Positions 48,921-62,121 of a stretch of 64,000 nt of DNA are shown in pieces; position 1 is the first letter of the stretch; each line of letters starts with the position of its first letter. Location: positions 1,726,001 to 1,790,000 of the forward strand of contig JAFBJZ010000411.1 in assembly GCA_016785225.1 (NCBI GenBank), written 5' to 3'. The DNA comes from Psettodes erumei. Taxonomy: Eukaryota > Chordata > Actinopteri > Pleuronectiformes > Psettodidae. The notes beneath the pieces are model-generated. The model saw only the letters and a program-made list of their open reading frames with translations, was not told where the DNA came from and searched no databases. The position numbers and the translations under genes were made by a program.

Positions 48921-51900
48921 AGGGCTTAACTGTAAAAAAAAAAAAAAAAGAAAAACATGTTTCTTTTGCGGAGGTCGCGTCGGAGGCTTTTTTTGAGAAA
49001 AACACACGAGGATGGCGTTTTACCTGAGCGTTTGCAGAGGAACATTTTGTAACGTCGCATTGAATTGCATCATGGTTTTCACTCAGATCTCTCACCGGCC
49101 AGGCTACACCGAGTCTCGATAGTACAGTGTGCTGTTTATCATAAAAATGGAAGACCTTTCACGTCAAGAAAAGGCGTCAGTCCGGTGATATGCGTCTGAA
49201 TAACTGATTTTTCCTCTCCGCGTCAATTGACACATCTGGGAAAGGATTTTTTCCAACCCTCCCGTCTACCAAGACAGCTGTGTCATCAACAACCGGCGTG
49301 GTTTTGTTGTTGTCTGATTTTTACGAGCCCGGGCAACTGGATATCGGCATAGTCTGCATCTGCGCCAGCCATAGGCTACCCAGTTACTAAGGTAGGCATC
49401 CCACCTTCGTTAATATTGTGTTTTGCTTCATATACCGTCGCCTCGGTCGCTCACATCATCTCGCCTATGTGGCCAGCTGTCACAGTCAAAATGCACTGTC
49501 TGCCCAATTAGCAGCGGAAAATGCGATGCTGTACTGCGGAGGAAGCGTCGGGCCTGGTGGCATTTTACGCGTAAATTCCAAAGAAATGCGAGGCTGACAG
49601 TGAGCAGCTGTGCGTTCACAAGCCAGGCGATTCAACCTTGAAGCCTCGCAGCCCCATGTCGGTTAACATTAGGCCCGCATTTTACCACCAACCGCCTTTC
49701 CCCCCCCAAAAAGAGGGGGAAAAACACAAAAGAGATGTAAAGATGTGACATCCCTTCCATGGCAGAGGGCTATAACCCACGGCCCCCGTGTTCGAGTTCA
49801 CTCGTGACAAGCCCTTGTAAATATTTCACCTAAAAACAAGCCTCCATCAGCTGACTGGTGATGCTGGACCAAATCTACCTCCACCACAGCGGTGATAGCG
49901 GTGTCATTCCGCTGCGAGGCCGTGACTGAGGGGAAAAAATCTGCATGTTTACGGAGACCAAAGTGTAGCAGGGTTGTATTAGCGTGCGTGTGAATGGGCG
50001 GTAGTTTCTCTGATTGTGAAAATGATGTGTGTGCGTGTGTTTGTGCGTAGCCAAGTGAGGATGTGTTTGGCGCGACTTGGTGCGGGAGAGACAGGCGTCT
50101 GGATGAGGGGAGCCAGATCATTAGATGTTTTTTTTTTATATATATGTAAGAAAAAAACAATCAAGTGATTAATACCTAATTAAATGCCGCAGTATCTTGT
50201 GTCAGATGCTTTGTAAGACGAACCAAAAGGGTCGAGTGGAAGTGAATGAAACGTGAAATTAAGGTTAGTCTGTACTAGTGTTTTCCCCCCTTTTTTCCGG
50301 GCGTGACAGTCACTCAAAACCAGCATCACCCCTACTGAGAGATCTCTTGTTCACCACCCCACCGAAGGCTTAAAGGAATGTTTTAAAATTATGGTGAAAC
50401 AAACATATTTATTGTAGGTATTTCACAGGATGATGCTTACCTGGCTCTAATCTGTTCCAGTATCACTTGGACAAAATAGGGGAGGGTGCCTGACTTGGCA
50501 GGATTTTACTATACCTAGACTGGATAGATACATGTAATTTTGACAAAAGCATTCATGTTGTATTTCAATTTAGAAGGACTGGGACCAAAATAGCACAAAA
50601 CTTGATTTCCTACAGGAATCATACTGACCCTCTTGTTTGAATGAGGGAAACATCCTGATGATTTTTCTTCAGGGATGATTCACTGCCATCTTGGATGCTT
50701 CACTATCTGCTTGAAACTGAATTGATACTAATTACCAGCCAGTCTCACTTGACCTTGGAACCGAATGTGGTTAAAAAAAGAGACGACCTTCCAACACCTG
50801 ACTAAAAATCCTGTGCAGGTTGAGAGATCCAGGTAAACAGGGTCTGATATGCGAGTGACTCTTGAGTTGCTCGGTGTAAGTGCTTGTTGGTACAGATAGA
50901 GGAGAGCGGGGATGGGTTGGAGCAGCTGTGCCTGTGGGGTCACTGAGTGCAGGCTGTGAGCCACGCATGCTGTGTGCTGTGTCTTGAATGCAGAGGAAAA
51001 CCGGGGAGAGCACAACTTGTCGTGAACTTTCATTGTTCACCTGGTAAACCCAAATTCATTTCAGGAATGTGACAAAATGGGGAAGCTGTAGCTTTGTTTG
51101 GCAGCTCAGTCAGTTTGTGAGGAAATGAATGGAATATGTCTTATTGGAGCCTTTTAGTCCTTGAGCATTTATTCTGCTAAATCACAATTTAAAAATATGA
51201 AAATAACCCCAGCCATTGGTTAAGAAGAAATAAAATTGGGCAGAACTCATTGCTGTGATGTATTGACAGAGAGAATGGAAATAGTCACTCGTGTTTTCAA
51301 TAAAGGAGAATGGTTTGAGCTTTTCTCTATGAAATGGATGATTCAGTCGCTCTGACCGGCAGCGTGCGTCATGTCTGATTAACAGAAGGATGGAAGATCC
51401 AGTTTGATTGAATACACAGATATACTGGACCCAGAGAGGGCGGGGGACGGCCCATGCATGGTCAGAGAGGAAAGGGAGCAAGAGGACTGATGGATGTGAG
51501 CCAGACATGGCAGATGCTGACATTTTAAGCCCATTTCTTTAGTCAAGTGGATACCCCCGTCTGGATGAACAGTAGTGGATTTTTATTCATTTATTTTGCA
51601 GCTTTGCTTTTCCTGGACTACCCAAACAGATTTTCCCCAAGAATGTGAGCAGCAGCATCAGGTCACTGCGTTGGTAAAAAGCAATATAAATGGCTACTCC
51701 TGGCCAGTTGTGCAGGTACTTCAAAATCAATACTACTGTAGTTATGTTTAGCTGGCCTGAGTGTGCATTGATATTTTTTTTTTTAGGGGAGAGCAGGTGC
51801 TCCTTCCATCTGTGGTCTCACAGTCTTGATTCTCTAAGCTCTGTCAGAGACGGAGGATTTCTAAGATTCTGGGTTTGTGGATATTCAGTTTTGATCTGGC

Positions 51901-52107
51901 CAATGATCACTTTAGGTTATTTGGTTGTTAGGCCTGAGAAGTTATTCATTTTGTTCACTGTGTGTAGGAAAGATGATTATTTTACCTCAGAAGCAGTCAG
52001 AGTTTGCTCTTGCTACAGTTTTCACTCTCATCACTCTTGATTCACCTCCCCCACCACTTACATGCTGAGTACATAACATTCGAGTCCAAGTGATTAAACA
52101 GCCCACT

Positions 52108-52386
52108 AGAGCTTAAATGATTAGTCAGTTAGTTGAACAATAATTTCAGTAATAAAAAGAGTGGAAAAATGTCACAAATTATCATTTTCCAGCTGCTCAA
52201 ATGAGACGTTTTGTTGATATCCTTTGTGATGCACAATGGTGAACTGCATAACTTGGGGTTTCTGACCGTTGGTGAGACAAAACAAACATTTTTTTCACAA
52301 TTGTTTGAAATGACATAAACCAAAGGATTAATCCAAAAATATTAAAAGAAACGGACAGGTTTGTCAACTCATTAGTTGCAGCCCAA
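52108..52386 (+). repeat. Degenerate MITE-like repeat ('GTTGCAGCCC' terminus)
   Basis: Head AGAGCTTAAATGATTAGTCA and tail ACTCATTAGTTGCAGCCCAA, with GGATTAATCCAAAAATATT and TTTTGTTGATATCCTTTG between. This is a diverged copy of the common teleost repeat that also contributes 12699-12985. Limits are approximate. Confidence 0.45.
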
Positions 52387-52587
52387 CAGGTGACATTTGT
52401 TATGTTTAAATTTCTCTCTCTCGTATCAGTGGAACTCCAATCATACTAATGTTTGTTTACATCTATACAGAGACAAGGGAAAATTTAAATTGTATTATTA
52501 CTTTTTGCATGCTTAAAAGTTAGCAGGTATCTTGAAATTGTATGTATTGTCTGAAATTGTAGGCATTGTTTGAGTGCTACGCATACA

Positions 52588-52903
52588 TACAGCACTGTGC
52601 AAAGGTTTAAGACACTTAAGATTCATCACATGGTGTCATCAGTCCCAAATTGGTTCTGCTGCTTGAGGACCACCCCAGTGCACAGCCAGAGTCGTAAAGA
52701 ACTACAGAATATTCAAAAACAAGAAGAACAAAGAGTCTTGCAGCAGATGATGTTGTCTCCAAAGATCCTTCATCTCAACATCATGCTTCAAACAACCTGC
52801 CAAACACATGGATAAAGTTCATTGATAAATGATATTCATGGAATTGTTACGGAAAGCATTGTCACTTTACTTTTATTGCTAAAAACATTTGCACATTACT
52901 GTA
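52588..52903 (+). mobile_element. Nonautonomous Tc1/mariner-like MITE
   Basis: The left end TACAGCACTGTGCAAAGGTT and the reverse complement of the right end, TACAGTAATGTGCAAATGTT, are imperfect terminal inverted repeats. Both termini are at TA, the Tc1/mariner target. The element is 316 bp with no transposase frame, so it must have been mobilised in trans and is now degenerate. Confidence 0.7.
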
Positions 52904-53089
52904 TATTTTTGTAATAAACAGATGTCTTTGAGGGGTGGAATTTCTGTATTTTTTCATATATTAAATTTACTTGCGCACAACATATTAGAAAACTGATACA
53001 TTGTGGATTGAATAAACTTTTTTTTTTCGGCACTGAAAGTGTCAGTGACAGTGTTGAGTTATTAATAGGTCTCAAGGTAAAGGTTGTCT

Positions 53090-53240
53090 CTGGTGGCTCC
53101 TTGATTAAAGGGCATGCCATTTACCAGCGATGTTGTGGGTACAAATCCAGTCTTGGACATTGTGAGATGTCTTCCCCTCTTGTCTTCTGTCTATCCTGGC
53201 TCTTTGCTTATGCTTCCCAGTAAAGAGGGTTGGAAAAAAA
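53090..53240 (+). repeat. tRNA-derived SINE
   Basis: A degenerate Pol III A box (TGGCTCCTTGATTAAAG) and B box (GGGTACAAATCC, 53137-53148) are followed by GTCTTCCCCTCTTGTCTTCT, GTCTATCCTGGCTC, and an AGTAAAG...AAAAAAAA tail. This order matches a very common teleost tRNA-derived SINE. It is old and unlikely to be active. Confidence 0.65.
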
Positions 53241-56200
53241 AGGACTGGATTCTCATTAGACTTTTCCAGCTGTGCCCCCCAGTCTTAATACCTTATCTCT
53301 AAATAGATATTATAAAGGCATACAGATTGCCTCTCTATTTTGGAAATGATTGCCAATGTTTGTCTCATGGCTTTCTTTTTTTCCTGTGATGCACTAGATA
53401 AAGCGGCTGGAGAATAAAAATCCTGTCAACATTTAAATGGGCAGACAGGCCCCTGCACCCACTGAGGGCTGGAGGAGGGATGGCTTTGCCCTACAAATGA
53501 CCACCGACTCCTCAGTGCTGTATTTTGAAGCTTCCTGTTGTTGCCATGCTGGGCGCCCCTCACTTTAAAAGGTCATACATGCGTGTCTCTCTTGTCTGAC
53601 TGGAGGATGTCTCGAGTGCATATGGCCAAATTAGCCAGAAAAAGAAAAATTAAATTAAATGTTCCCTTTAAATGCTTTCATTCTGGACTGTAAGCATCTT
53701 ACAGCATCCAGTCTTCACCGCAGTGTGTAGTCAAGAGTAATGATGTGTGTTAATGATATCCTTGAGGCAACTCATCTTTGTTCATTTCCTCTCTGTTTTC
53801 TTCTCATTAAACCTTTCAAAGTCATTTGCATGGTACCATGCAAAATAAATAATGTTTGGAGCCAACAATTCCTCCTCTCTTGTTGGCACAGAGGTGCAAG
53901 TCTCAAACCATGTTAATCACAACCTATTTAACTATTTTCTACATGGACAACAAGCGTGTATTTTGCACAGAAAACAAATATGTGTTTGTTACCATTTGTC
54001 ATTTTTATCCTCCAGAAGCCCTTACGAAGGTCATATCAGTGCCATCATGTGAGGAAGGTAATTGGCAAAACTGGAATGACAAGAGGGTAACAATGTAGCT
54101 CACTTCTGAATTATACATTCTGAGGTTTGCATAAATGGATGTGGAAGTCATCCTTGTGTTAATGTCCCCATTCACATTTTTGTGCTACATTATACTAAAG
54201 ACCTTCAAAAGACCTTTAAAAGACCTTGGAAACATGCTCATAAATCATTAGGAGGCATTAACATGATTGTCACGGCAGTAAGTTTAAAACAGTGAAAATA
54301 ATATTTCTCAAACAATGTTGTCCTTATTTGCTACTGAGTCATGTGAAAACATGTGTGTAAAACTGATGTGGGGTATGGTCTTTGAAGTGTTTTACAGTAA
54401 TAATTCATTTTCTCTGGAATTCCTAAAGGTCTCAGTAAACCAGCAAAAACTCCGGGTTCAGCAACAGTGTGTGAAATAGCTGAATTTACACAGTGACTTC
54501 AGAAATGCAAATGTGAAACCCAGCGTAACTTCAGAATGCGCCGCAAATGTCAGAGCAATCTTCATTTGCCCTGAAAAGACCCGGGGCTGTGTGACGAGGT
54601 GGCAGCAAAGGGAAAACCAGCTGAAACTGTAGAGACAGATGTCAAACAAAAAGATGCTGGACGTTTTCAAAAAGCACAGAGGCTCTGGTTGTGTGGGATG
54701 CGCCAAACCCACTGCACTCACATCAGGAAAGCTAAAGCGTTGTATCCAATTTCTGTTTAGCAATTATTTATATTTTCATATTCAATAGCACTCTAGTGTG
54801 TTTCAGTATTGGGTAAACTAAGCTGAAAATCTGACTGATACATTTAAAATTGCCCCTGTTCTGCACAATTACGGTCATATTAACAATGCAGTGTCAGAGC
54901 AATGTGTGTGTGGTTGTAAGACAGTGGTGCATCAGCAGAGGTAAAACCATATAAAACCCGCACAAGAAGCAAGTCGCTACGGCTCAAAAGCATTAATGTT
55001 AAAGTCGGCGCTATTTTTCCATCTGCTCTTTTGTCCATGTGTCCCACAAGAAAACACTGTCCAAATCACACACCCTCAGGTGCGTAATCTGCCATGAGCT
55101 GCCATTTGCCCCAGTTAGTGCCTTTTCATTCCTTTATTGTCAGTGCAACGAACAGCAGGAGCGACAGGAATAGGAACTGCTGGAGTAAGACCCTGAGCTG
55201 AAAACCTGCCAATCACACCTGTAATGCCAATGAACCTGTACGTTTCACCACTTCTCTTGCTTGTAATGCACTGCAGACCAAAAGAGTGCTGTTAGGTATC
55301 TAAGTTACTGATTTTCGAAAACTCTCAGAAGGGCGTCGTGATTTTGTTCTCCACTGTGTATATAAAAAACTTTAGAAGTGGGAGTGTGAACGCTTTACCA
55401 GCAATTAGTGCCGTCACACAAACTCTAAATGCTAACGAAATGTCTGTACAAAATCTCTCCTACTGAATTACTGTCATGCTGTGGGGGACAAATATCCAGG
55501 CCATAGGAGACATGATCTGTGTGCGTGATGGGATGAATGAGTGGGAGAGCTGTGTGTGGGCATATGTGTGTGTGTGTGTGTGCTTAGCCTGTGCAACCCA
55601 CGCTCTGACTTGCTTACTGGGGGATTTTGAGCATGAGGAGTAGGATGATTCAAATGTTGGAAGACCACTTATGGCCTACCTGGCATTGCAAATCCCACCA
55701 ACGCTGCCGCTGCTGCTTCATCCTTCAGTCAGACGAAAAGCAGCTCAACAAAACTCGCCAGCAGGTTTATTATGATCATGATTTATTGGGACGATTCTGA
55801 TTATTTTCTGTTGTGCGGTAATGTTTTGGTTTGATTTATCTTTCAATCATTAGCGAGCCATCCATTTTTCATTCTCCATTCTGAGGATTTCTGAGGCAGT
55901 TCAAAGCAGTTTGCAAGTACAAGCTCAGGTAGGCTATGTGTCAAGCCCACTACATGTTGCTTTGAGGCAAATCATATGTCTAATTTACAGTGAAGTTCAG
56001 CTGATCATTGTTTTACTTTGGGCTATTGAGCTTTGCTTAATTTGTTGCTGAATAGTTTATGAGGTTTGTCATGCAGAGGTAGGGACGGCCTAGTGCTGGA
56101 GGCTATGATGTTTTCAGCTTTTTAATAGGTGAGTCAAATAAAAACTCAATCAGTATTCCGTAAGCATGTGTGGTTAAGTGTGGTTGCTCCAGATCATAAA

Positions 56201-57786
56201 ACCGGTTCAGCTTTGGTTCCTGGGGCCTGTGGTGTTTGTGCAGCATGGTCGGAGAACGCAAGAGATTTCTCACTTCCATAAGGGAGGAGAACATCATGCA
56301 CTGTTGAAGGATCTAGTTACAAACATGCAGCCCTACTTTATAGTGCATTGTGCCATCATTACTTATATCTGTCTGGAGATTTCTGCATCTTCTAAAAATA
56401 AATACCTTAAAAAAAAGAATTTTAACTGGACAAAGTAACCGGGGCTAAACCGGGGTAATCACAACTAAAATAAGTCAGATCCTGGTTAGAGAGGGATCCT
56501 GACTCAGTGAAGCATGTGCAGCTGTAGAGTAGAGCTCTTCCCCTCGTGCACGAGCGCGAGGGCTTTTTTTTTTCAATTCTCTCTCTTTTCCCTGCAGCAC
56601 TATACCTTACAGCCTGGGGTTCTTCAGCAGCCAAATACAAAGATCAAACAAAATAGAGACTTAATGCGATGGACAAACTCAGAGAATTTGCTTACGTGCA
56701 GTGCTGCATAATCTTTTTTTTTTTTTAAGACAGGCTATCTCGAGGGAACCCTGCAGAAACATTTGAACACAGCGATTTTGCAGCCTTTCGTCACAGCACA
56801 TCCAGTGGCAGAGATCAAGCGAGACACGTTCTGAGTGCCCCAACACATGGTTTTCCTCTGATTTCAGTCTTCAGTTCTTCTCCTTGTCTCTCTGCACGTG
56901 CCATTCCCAGGGCCGCTCCCCAGCTGAGTGCTTTGTTATGTTATGATATGGTGTGGTATTTCCACAAAATTTTGGACCCTTGTGTGTGTGCGCCACAGAG
57001 AAAGTAAACAACATACGCTGAATGAAAATGAGTCCAGGGTTGTATAAGGGCTCTTCGATCTCGAGGCTGGTAAGTGACCATGTATACTAAGTGCAAAGGG
57101 TCACCTTGGTTACTGCAGATTTCAGCCGAAGATGATGAAGGCTAGGGGAAGCTGAGGTGGGGAATGGGGAGGTTGCTCAATGGCTGCCTCTGTTAGACCA
57201 CAGGGGGACTGGTGATATTTTCTACATGTTTTTATTCACTGGATAGCAGGGTTGCACTCTGCAACCGCAGCCCGTCACATTTTGAACTATTCATGATTCA
57301 CACATTTAAAAGATATTTACTTATGCACACACATGCCGACAACAGTGGATTCATTTGCTGGCAGAGAGGGTGTGTGGTTGAAACTAAAACCGAGCACCTC
57401 CGCACGTTTGTTGTGGCTCAAGGCTGTGCCCCCGTAGCGCAGGGCAAGGGGGAACAGGGAAAGCATTTTTGTGGGATATTTTTGGTTGCAGTTCATGAAA
57501 GATTTAGTGGTCATTCAGTTTGTACAACGCTGAGGAGGAGAATCCAAAGTGTGCAAAGTGTCCTGCACATGTATATTTAACTGAGTGCATTTTGGAGTTT
57601 GACCTTCAATTTTTTGTGTAATTTTGTTTGAAAAACAAGAAGAATAATGCAGCTTGTAGTTAAGGTTTAATTTCGGTCTGGCCAAAACATGATAAGAGGT
57701 CAAGAGGAAAATTCAGCAAAATTTCTCTTTGCCTCTCTTCCACCCCTGGCCTGGAGTGATACATCAGCCTCTACATCTACATTCAT

Positions 57787-57822
57787 CCTCCTCCTCCTCC
57801 TCTTCCTCTTCCTCTTCCTCCT
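57787..57822 (+). repeat. (CTC/CTT)n simple repeat
   Basis: CCT trinucleotide run grading into CTTCCT hexamers. Confidence 0.85.
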
Positions 57823-59045
57823 GTCCATTCTCATCAGCCACAGACATTTTGCTGCACAATACAATATTGTAGAGCATTCAGGACACAACATGAGAAATAG
57901 TGACTACTGGATTCATGATGCACGATAAGGGAATTATTTCAGTAATTTCCTTTTCTTCTTACTACAGATGCACTTCAAAATACATTTTAATGAAGTTGCA
58001 AAATGTGCTCCCAGGATTCTTTTCATATCTCAAATTGTACAAAGCCTCTGAGCCCGTTGAGTCAATGAGAGTGTCCAGCAGATCAACGATTTTAAGAAGA
58101 AAGTGATAGTGAAAAAATAATACAAGAAGGGAAAGGAAGTCTCCTTTGTAACTGTTACAAACAGAAGAGAGGTCAAAACACCAGTACCCTGTGGCTGGTT
58201 GCTGGTGTTGTTGCGCACACTACAGTGAGAGAAGACTCAGATGGGTTTTTACTTTGGATGGTTTACGTTGGCTGGTTTTTCCTGGTTTCGCTTGTGTCAT
58301 AACTGGTGTGTAAAAACCGGACGAGAGATTTTGGTTGTAAAAGGCTGAAAAAACCTCGGCACTCCGAGTGCATGTTCCTTTTCCCCAAAACAGAAACACC
58401 AGACACATTGTTGAATTTCTCAGAACGTAATGTCCGGTAAGAAAAGAAAAATTGCAGCCATGAGCAGAAGTTAATTTTCACAATGTTGAACTGGTGCATA
58501 TTATAGAATCCTGAAAGGGTTGATATATGCATCATGGCACCTTAAAGGTGATGTCTACACTACTTTGTTGCCGAATATGATGATGAAGTGCGTGTTATGA
58601 AAGGCTTGAGTGTGTTGTTATCCTGCCCACATACACCGTTCTGGTAAATGTCAATCATTAATGGTGTGATGCAGCATAAATTATCTGACTGACCAAATGT
58701 TGAGCTCATTGCTAATCAAGCTTTTGTCAGGGGAAAGTGTGAGGCATCTGGCCATTAATGTCTTGCAAGCCTGTTCGTACTTCGCTCAGAGTTGACTTCT
58801 GTGAAAAAAGTTAGTTTTTGTCCCTTTGGCCGAACACAGCAGTCTCTCTCTTGTTTAATTTCAGTTTATTTATTGTAGGCCAACTGAAATATATTTATAC
58901 AAACTTCAATAAAACCCTAAGTAATATAGATAAATGTTTGTAAAATATATAAATTCCCTTTTCTTTTGCCACAAGTTAGGTCAAGAGATCGATATCATTG
59001 TTATGTGTGTACACAAGTAGGAAACTACTGTCTGCAGATGGCTAA

Positions 59046-59165
59046 TAAAATAAATTAGCTTAGCACTGCAGGACTGAAAACAGGGGGAAACAGCTAGTCT
59101 GCTTCTATTCAAAGCTAAAAAAAAAATCTGCCTGCCAGCTCCTCTTAGCCTCACTAACTGACAAC
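59046..59165 (+). repeat. Degenerate dispersed repeat ('CAGGGGGAAACAGCTAG' type)
   Basis: It reads ATTAGCTTAGCACTGCAGGA, CTGAAAACAGGGGGAAACAG, CTAGTCTGC, then AATCTGCCTGCCAGCTCC and CCTCACTAACTGAC. This matches a teleost repeat with TTAGCACAAAGACTGGAAAC and AGGGGGAAACAGCTAGCCTG followed by CTACCAGCACCTCTAAAGCT. Noncoding. Confidence 0.55.
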
Positions 59166-61308
59166 TCAGTACTGTGTCTTGCTTCTTCATCCATATAAAA
59201 AAAAGTCTGCATCAGAAGAATACTCACCGGGAGTCTTAGAAGTCACTGCATCTGGCCAAATAATGACACATAGCCCACTGTGACACCACATTTTGTTGCT
59301 TCATTTCACCTTAGTTTGATTGATTTAACAAAGTAGATACAACGTGTTAATTATTCATCTTTAGAGTTGCTGGTCTGTAGAGTTTGTTCGATTTTGTCAC
59401 TGACAGGCTAGCTCTTTTGCCTTGCTTTCACCTTTTGCCACATGTTACTTGACAAAATAACATCATTGAAATCATAAGACAAGGAAATGGATCCACCGTG
59501 GGCCTTCGTTCTCAGCACTGCTCCAGATTTATTCTCGGAAAGCTGGCTTTGCTTTGCCGACTGTTTAACAGTAATGAAATGACGCATTGTGTCATGTCAC
59601 ACAAGCCTCTGCTGTTTATGGCTGTTTGGTAAAAGAAAAAAATAAAGAATAAAAAAAGTGACCAGGGACTTATTGTGGGTCTTAAAAAATAAAAAAGCAT
59701 GTAGTTTTGCATGTAGGCAACAGTTTTACTCAGACAGCACCAGAGTAGGTGCATTTCTCACAAGCTAACTTTGATCAAAGTCTTGTCGTTGTCTTTCATA
59801 CAGACAACTGATACGGGTTGGCTTTAAAGAAGACAATTTGCCATTTTTAACAACAGAATGATGTTCTCATTATCGGTCTGTTGTTCTTGGTCAGACCATC
59901 AAGCACATGTAGTTGGTATTTGAGAAGAAACGCATGTGCATTTGCGAGTAGACGGCTGATTACAACCAGTTTCTTTACAGGAACCAGCTGTGATTTAATG
60001 GGGCTCCTGTTTTGCAGTCTAAGTATTATCAGCTGTTGCAGGTATCCTCCAAGCACAAGCTCTTAATGCCTATTTTACTTCATAGCCCACTTACCCACTG
60101 TTACAGGTGGTAAAATGTTACTCTGCCGCAAATGTGAGTTTTGTGCTTAGCAGTTAGCTAGCTTAATTTCTTAAACCAGACTTGCAGCTGACATGAGAGG
60201 AGGGTTTGAACTGACAAAGTGAATATTCTTATCTTCATTAAAACATAAAAAGTAGTCTGCATAAAATAGCAGTGAGTGTTGTAGTATAGTGTAAATGATG
60301 TGTATTATTCAGGTTTCCTTGTATGAATAAGTAGGTGCCTGTGTAACATCAAGAGAACGTGCGGTGTGGCTCAGTATAGATGTTAGCAGCAAGGTGGTCT
60401 GGTTACTACTGGATACTGATGCTATCACCATTTAAGATACATATGGTGTATTGTTCCTGGAGGATCAGGTACTAATGAAGCAGCAGTGAAGTTTAACCCC
60501 GGGTTCATCATGTATGACGAGGTTGACATCCTGCTTTGTGCATATGCAGTGGCAAAGGAGGAGATGCATGGCTGACAGTGTTGCTAGGAGACCACACACA
60601 GCGACTAGTGTGAGAGGCTTGATTTCACCTCCCTCCCCCATTCTTGTAGTCTGGCTGCCTTTCACTGTTTTTCTATCCTCTCCTCCTTGCACTTGCCTCC
60701 ATTTGCTTATTTCCTCCACTCTCATATTCCCTGCCTCGATATATTCATGTCCATCAGTCCGTCTCTAGTATGTTTTAAGCCTAATCATATGTATCTCCAG
60801 CCTAGATGATCCCTCAGTGACTCAGTATTTATTGCCCCCCCTCCTGTTTTTTGTTTTTTTTTACCATGCCCCCTCCTGTCTCTTTCCCTCTGCGTAGATC
60901 TCTCCTTCTCTCTATCTGTATGCATCTCAAGCTGCTCGTTCTTCACCCGAACATTTTGCTCTGTCCTTGTACACTGCTTCCTCTCTCATCCTCCTACCCT
61001 GCTGCTGAGCTGGTTTGAGTGTACTGACTGTGGTGTACTGTTTGGCTGCATGGTTATGATACTGTGCAGTTGTAGGAAGAAATGGCGCCGGTTTTGGGGA
61101 GAAACTGAATAAACTCCACCATATGTATATCTCGTGTTTTCAGAATCTTTATCACTGAAATTCTGCCAAGTTGCAAAGTTTGATCGCAGCAATTTGCCTC
61201 CTTATCCAGGCTTGACTAACATGTCAGACACCTGGATTTGCAGAAGGAGGAAGAGGTCGCTTGCTTCTATTCAAGCAGCGTTGCTAAGGCAAACATACAT
61301 ATGTCATA

Positions 61309-61625
61309 TACAGTGCTGTGTGAAAGTTTTAGGTCACCAGTAGTTCATCTGTTGACCTCCATTCAAATCTCTGTGAGCTTTAGCACATCTTAGCCTTTAC
61401 ATCCCCTTCAGAAAAAGTGGTTACTTGGCTGCTACCCTTCCAAAAAAGGTGTAAGGGGAAGTTGCACTAAATCCTTGACACTTTAGCCTGTAGTAGCTTT
61501 TTTTTCCAGATTTTTTTAAGTACTTCATACATATTACCTGTATTGTCTGGTTGTATTCCAATGAAGATATTGAGAAAGAAATCAACAAATCTAATAGTGA
61601 CTTAATACTTTTGCACAATACTGTA
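61309..61625 (+). mobile_element. Nonautonomous Tc1/mariner-like MITE
   Basis: The left end TACAGTGCTGTGTGAAAGTT and the reverse complement of the right end, TACAGTATTGTGCAAAAGTA, are near-identical inverted repeats extending through TTAGGTCAC and TTAAGTCAC. It is 317 bp with TA at both ends and no transposase frame. Termini and length resemble the element at 52588-52903, though the interiors do not visibly match. Confidence 0.75.
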
Positions 61626-62079
61626 AATGTTTTGTTTTGTGGTGAAAATAGGAAAATGGTTGGTATTTATGATACTATGTCTTTTAAATCACAAAGGGAT
61701 AATATACCACAAAGTAATCAAATGTGTATTTTGAATATGTTTTGCAGAAATATTGCCCCTAGGCCAAGTGCAGGTTAGTGCTGTGATGTGTCCCTCCTCT
61801 CTGCTGCTACCGCCTCACCCAGGGTGAGGTGCAGCAATGCCAGAGGACCACTTGCTGAGGTGAAGGCTGGAGGGCAGAGTGCTGCAGCACAAACTGCTCC
61901 AGAAGTGTTAAATTCAGCAGCAGCGAAAGATGAAGAGATTTTAGGCAGAAGATGCACGGCTTAAACCAATTCCCTGTTATCAGTAACCTGCATTCAAATC
62001 AGCTGCTGAGCATTTGCAATAACCATTTCACACCCTGTTTATATGCATGTGTTAAGCACGTATGGGGGATTTGAGTATG

Positions 62080-62083
<4 letters not shown>

Positions 62084-62118
<35 letters not shown>
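62084..62118 (+). repeat. (GT)n microsatellite
   Basis: A nearly pure GT run of about 35 bp. Confidence 0.95.

Positions 62119-62121
<3 letters not shown>

Larger units (their letters stand above)
48700..49391 (+). promoter_or_regulatory. Possible promoter and untranslated first exon of a plus-strand gene
   Basis: CpG content rises from about 48.8 kb. Features in order are an octamer ATGCAAAT (48782-48789), a 50-nt pure pyrimidine tract (48871-48920) followed by AG, an A run, and CpG-containing sequence ending at AAG|GTAGGC (49391/49392), a usable donor. No long open frame is present, so any exon here would be untranslated. The next strong plus-strand acceptor I noticed near the right edge is at 63945. 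The gene is not identified. Confidence 0.35.

Noticed and set aside
49740..49800. tRNA-like GTTCGAGTTC with upstream GGCAGAGG
   Set aside because: The T-arm stem does not pair over five bases and no acceptor or anticodon stems can be drawn.
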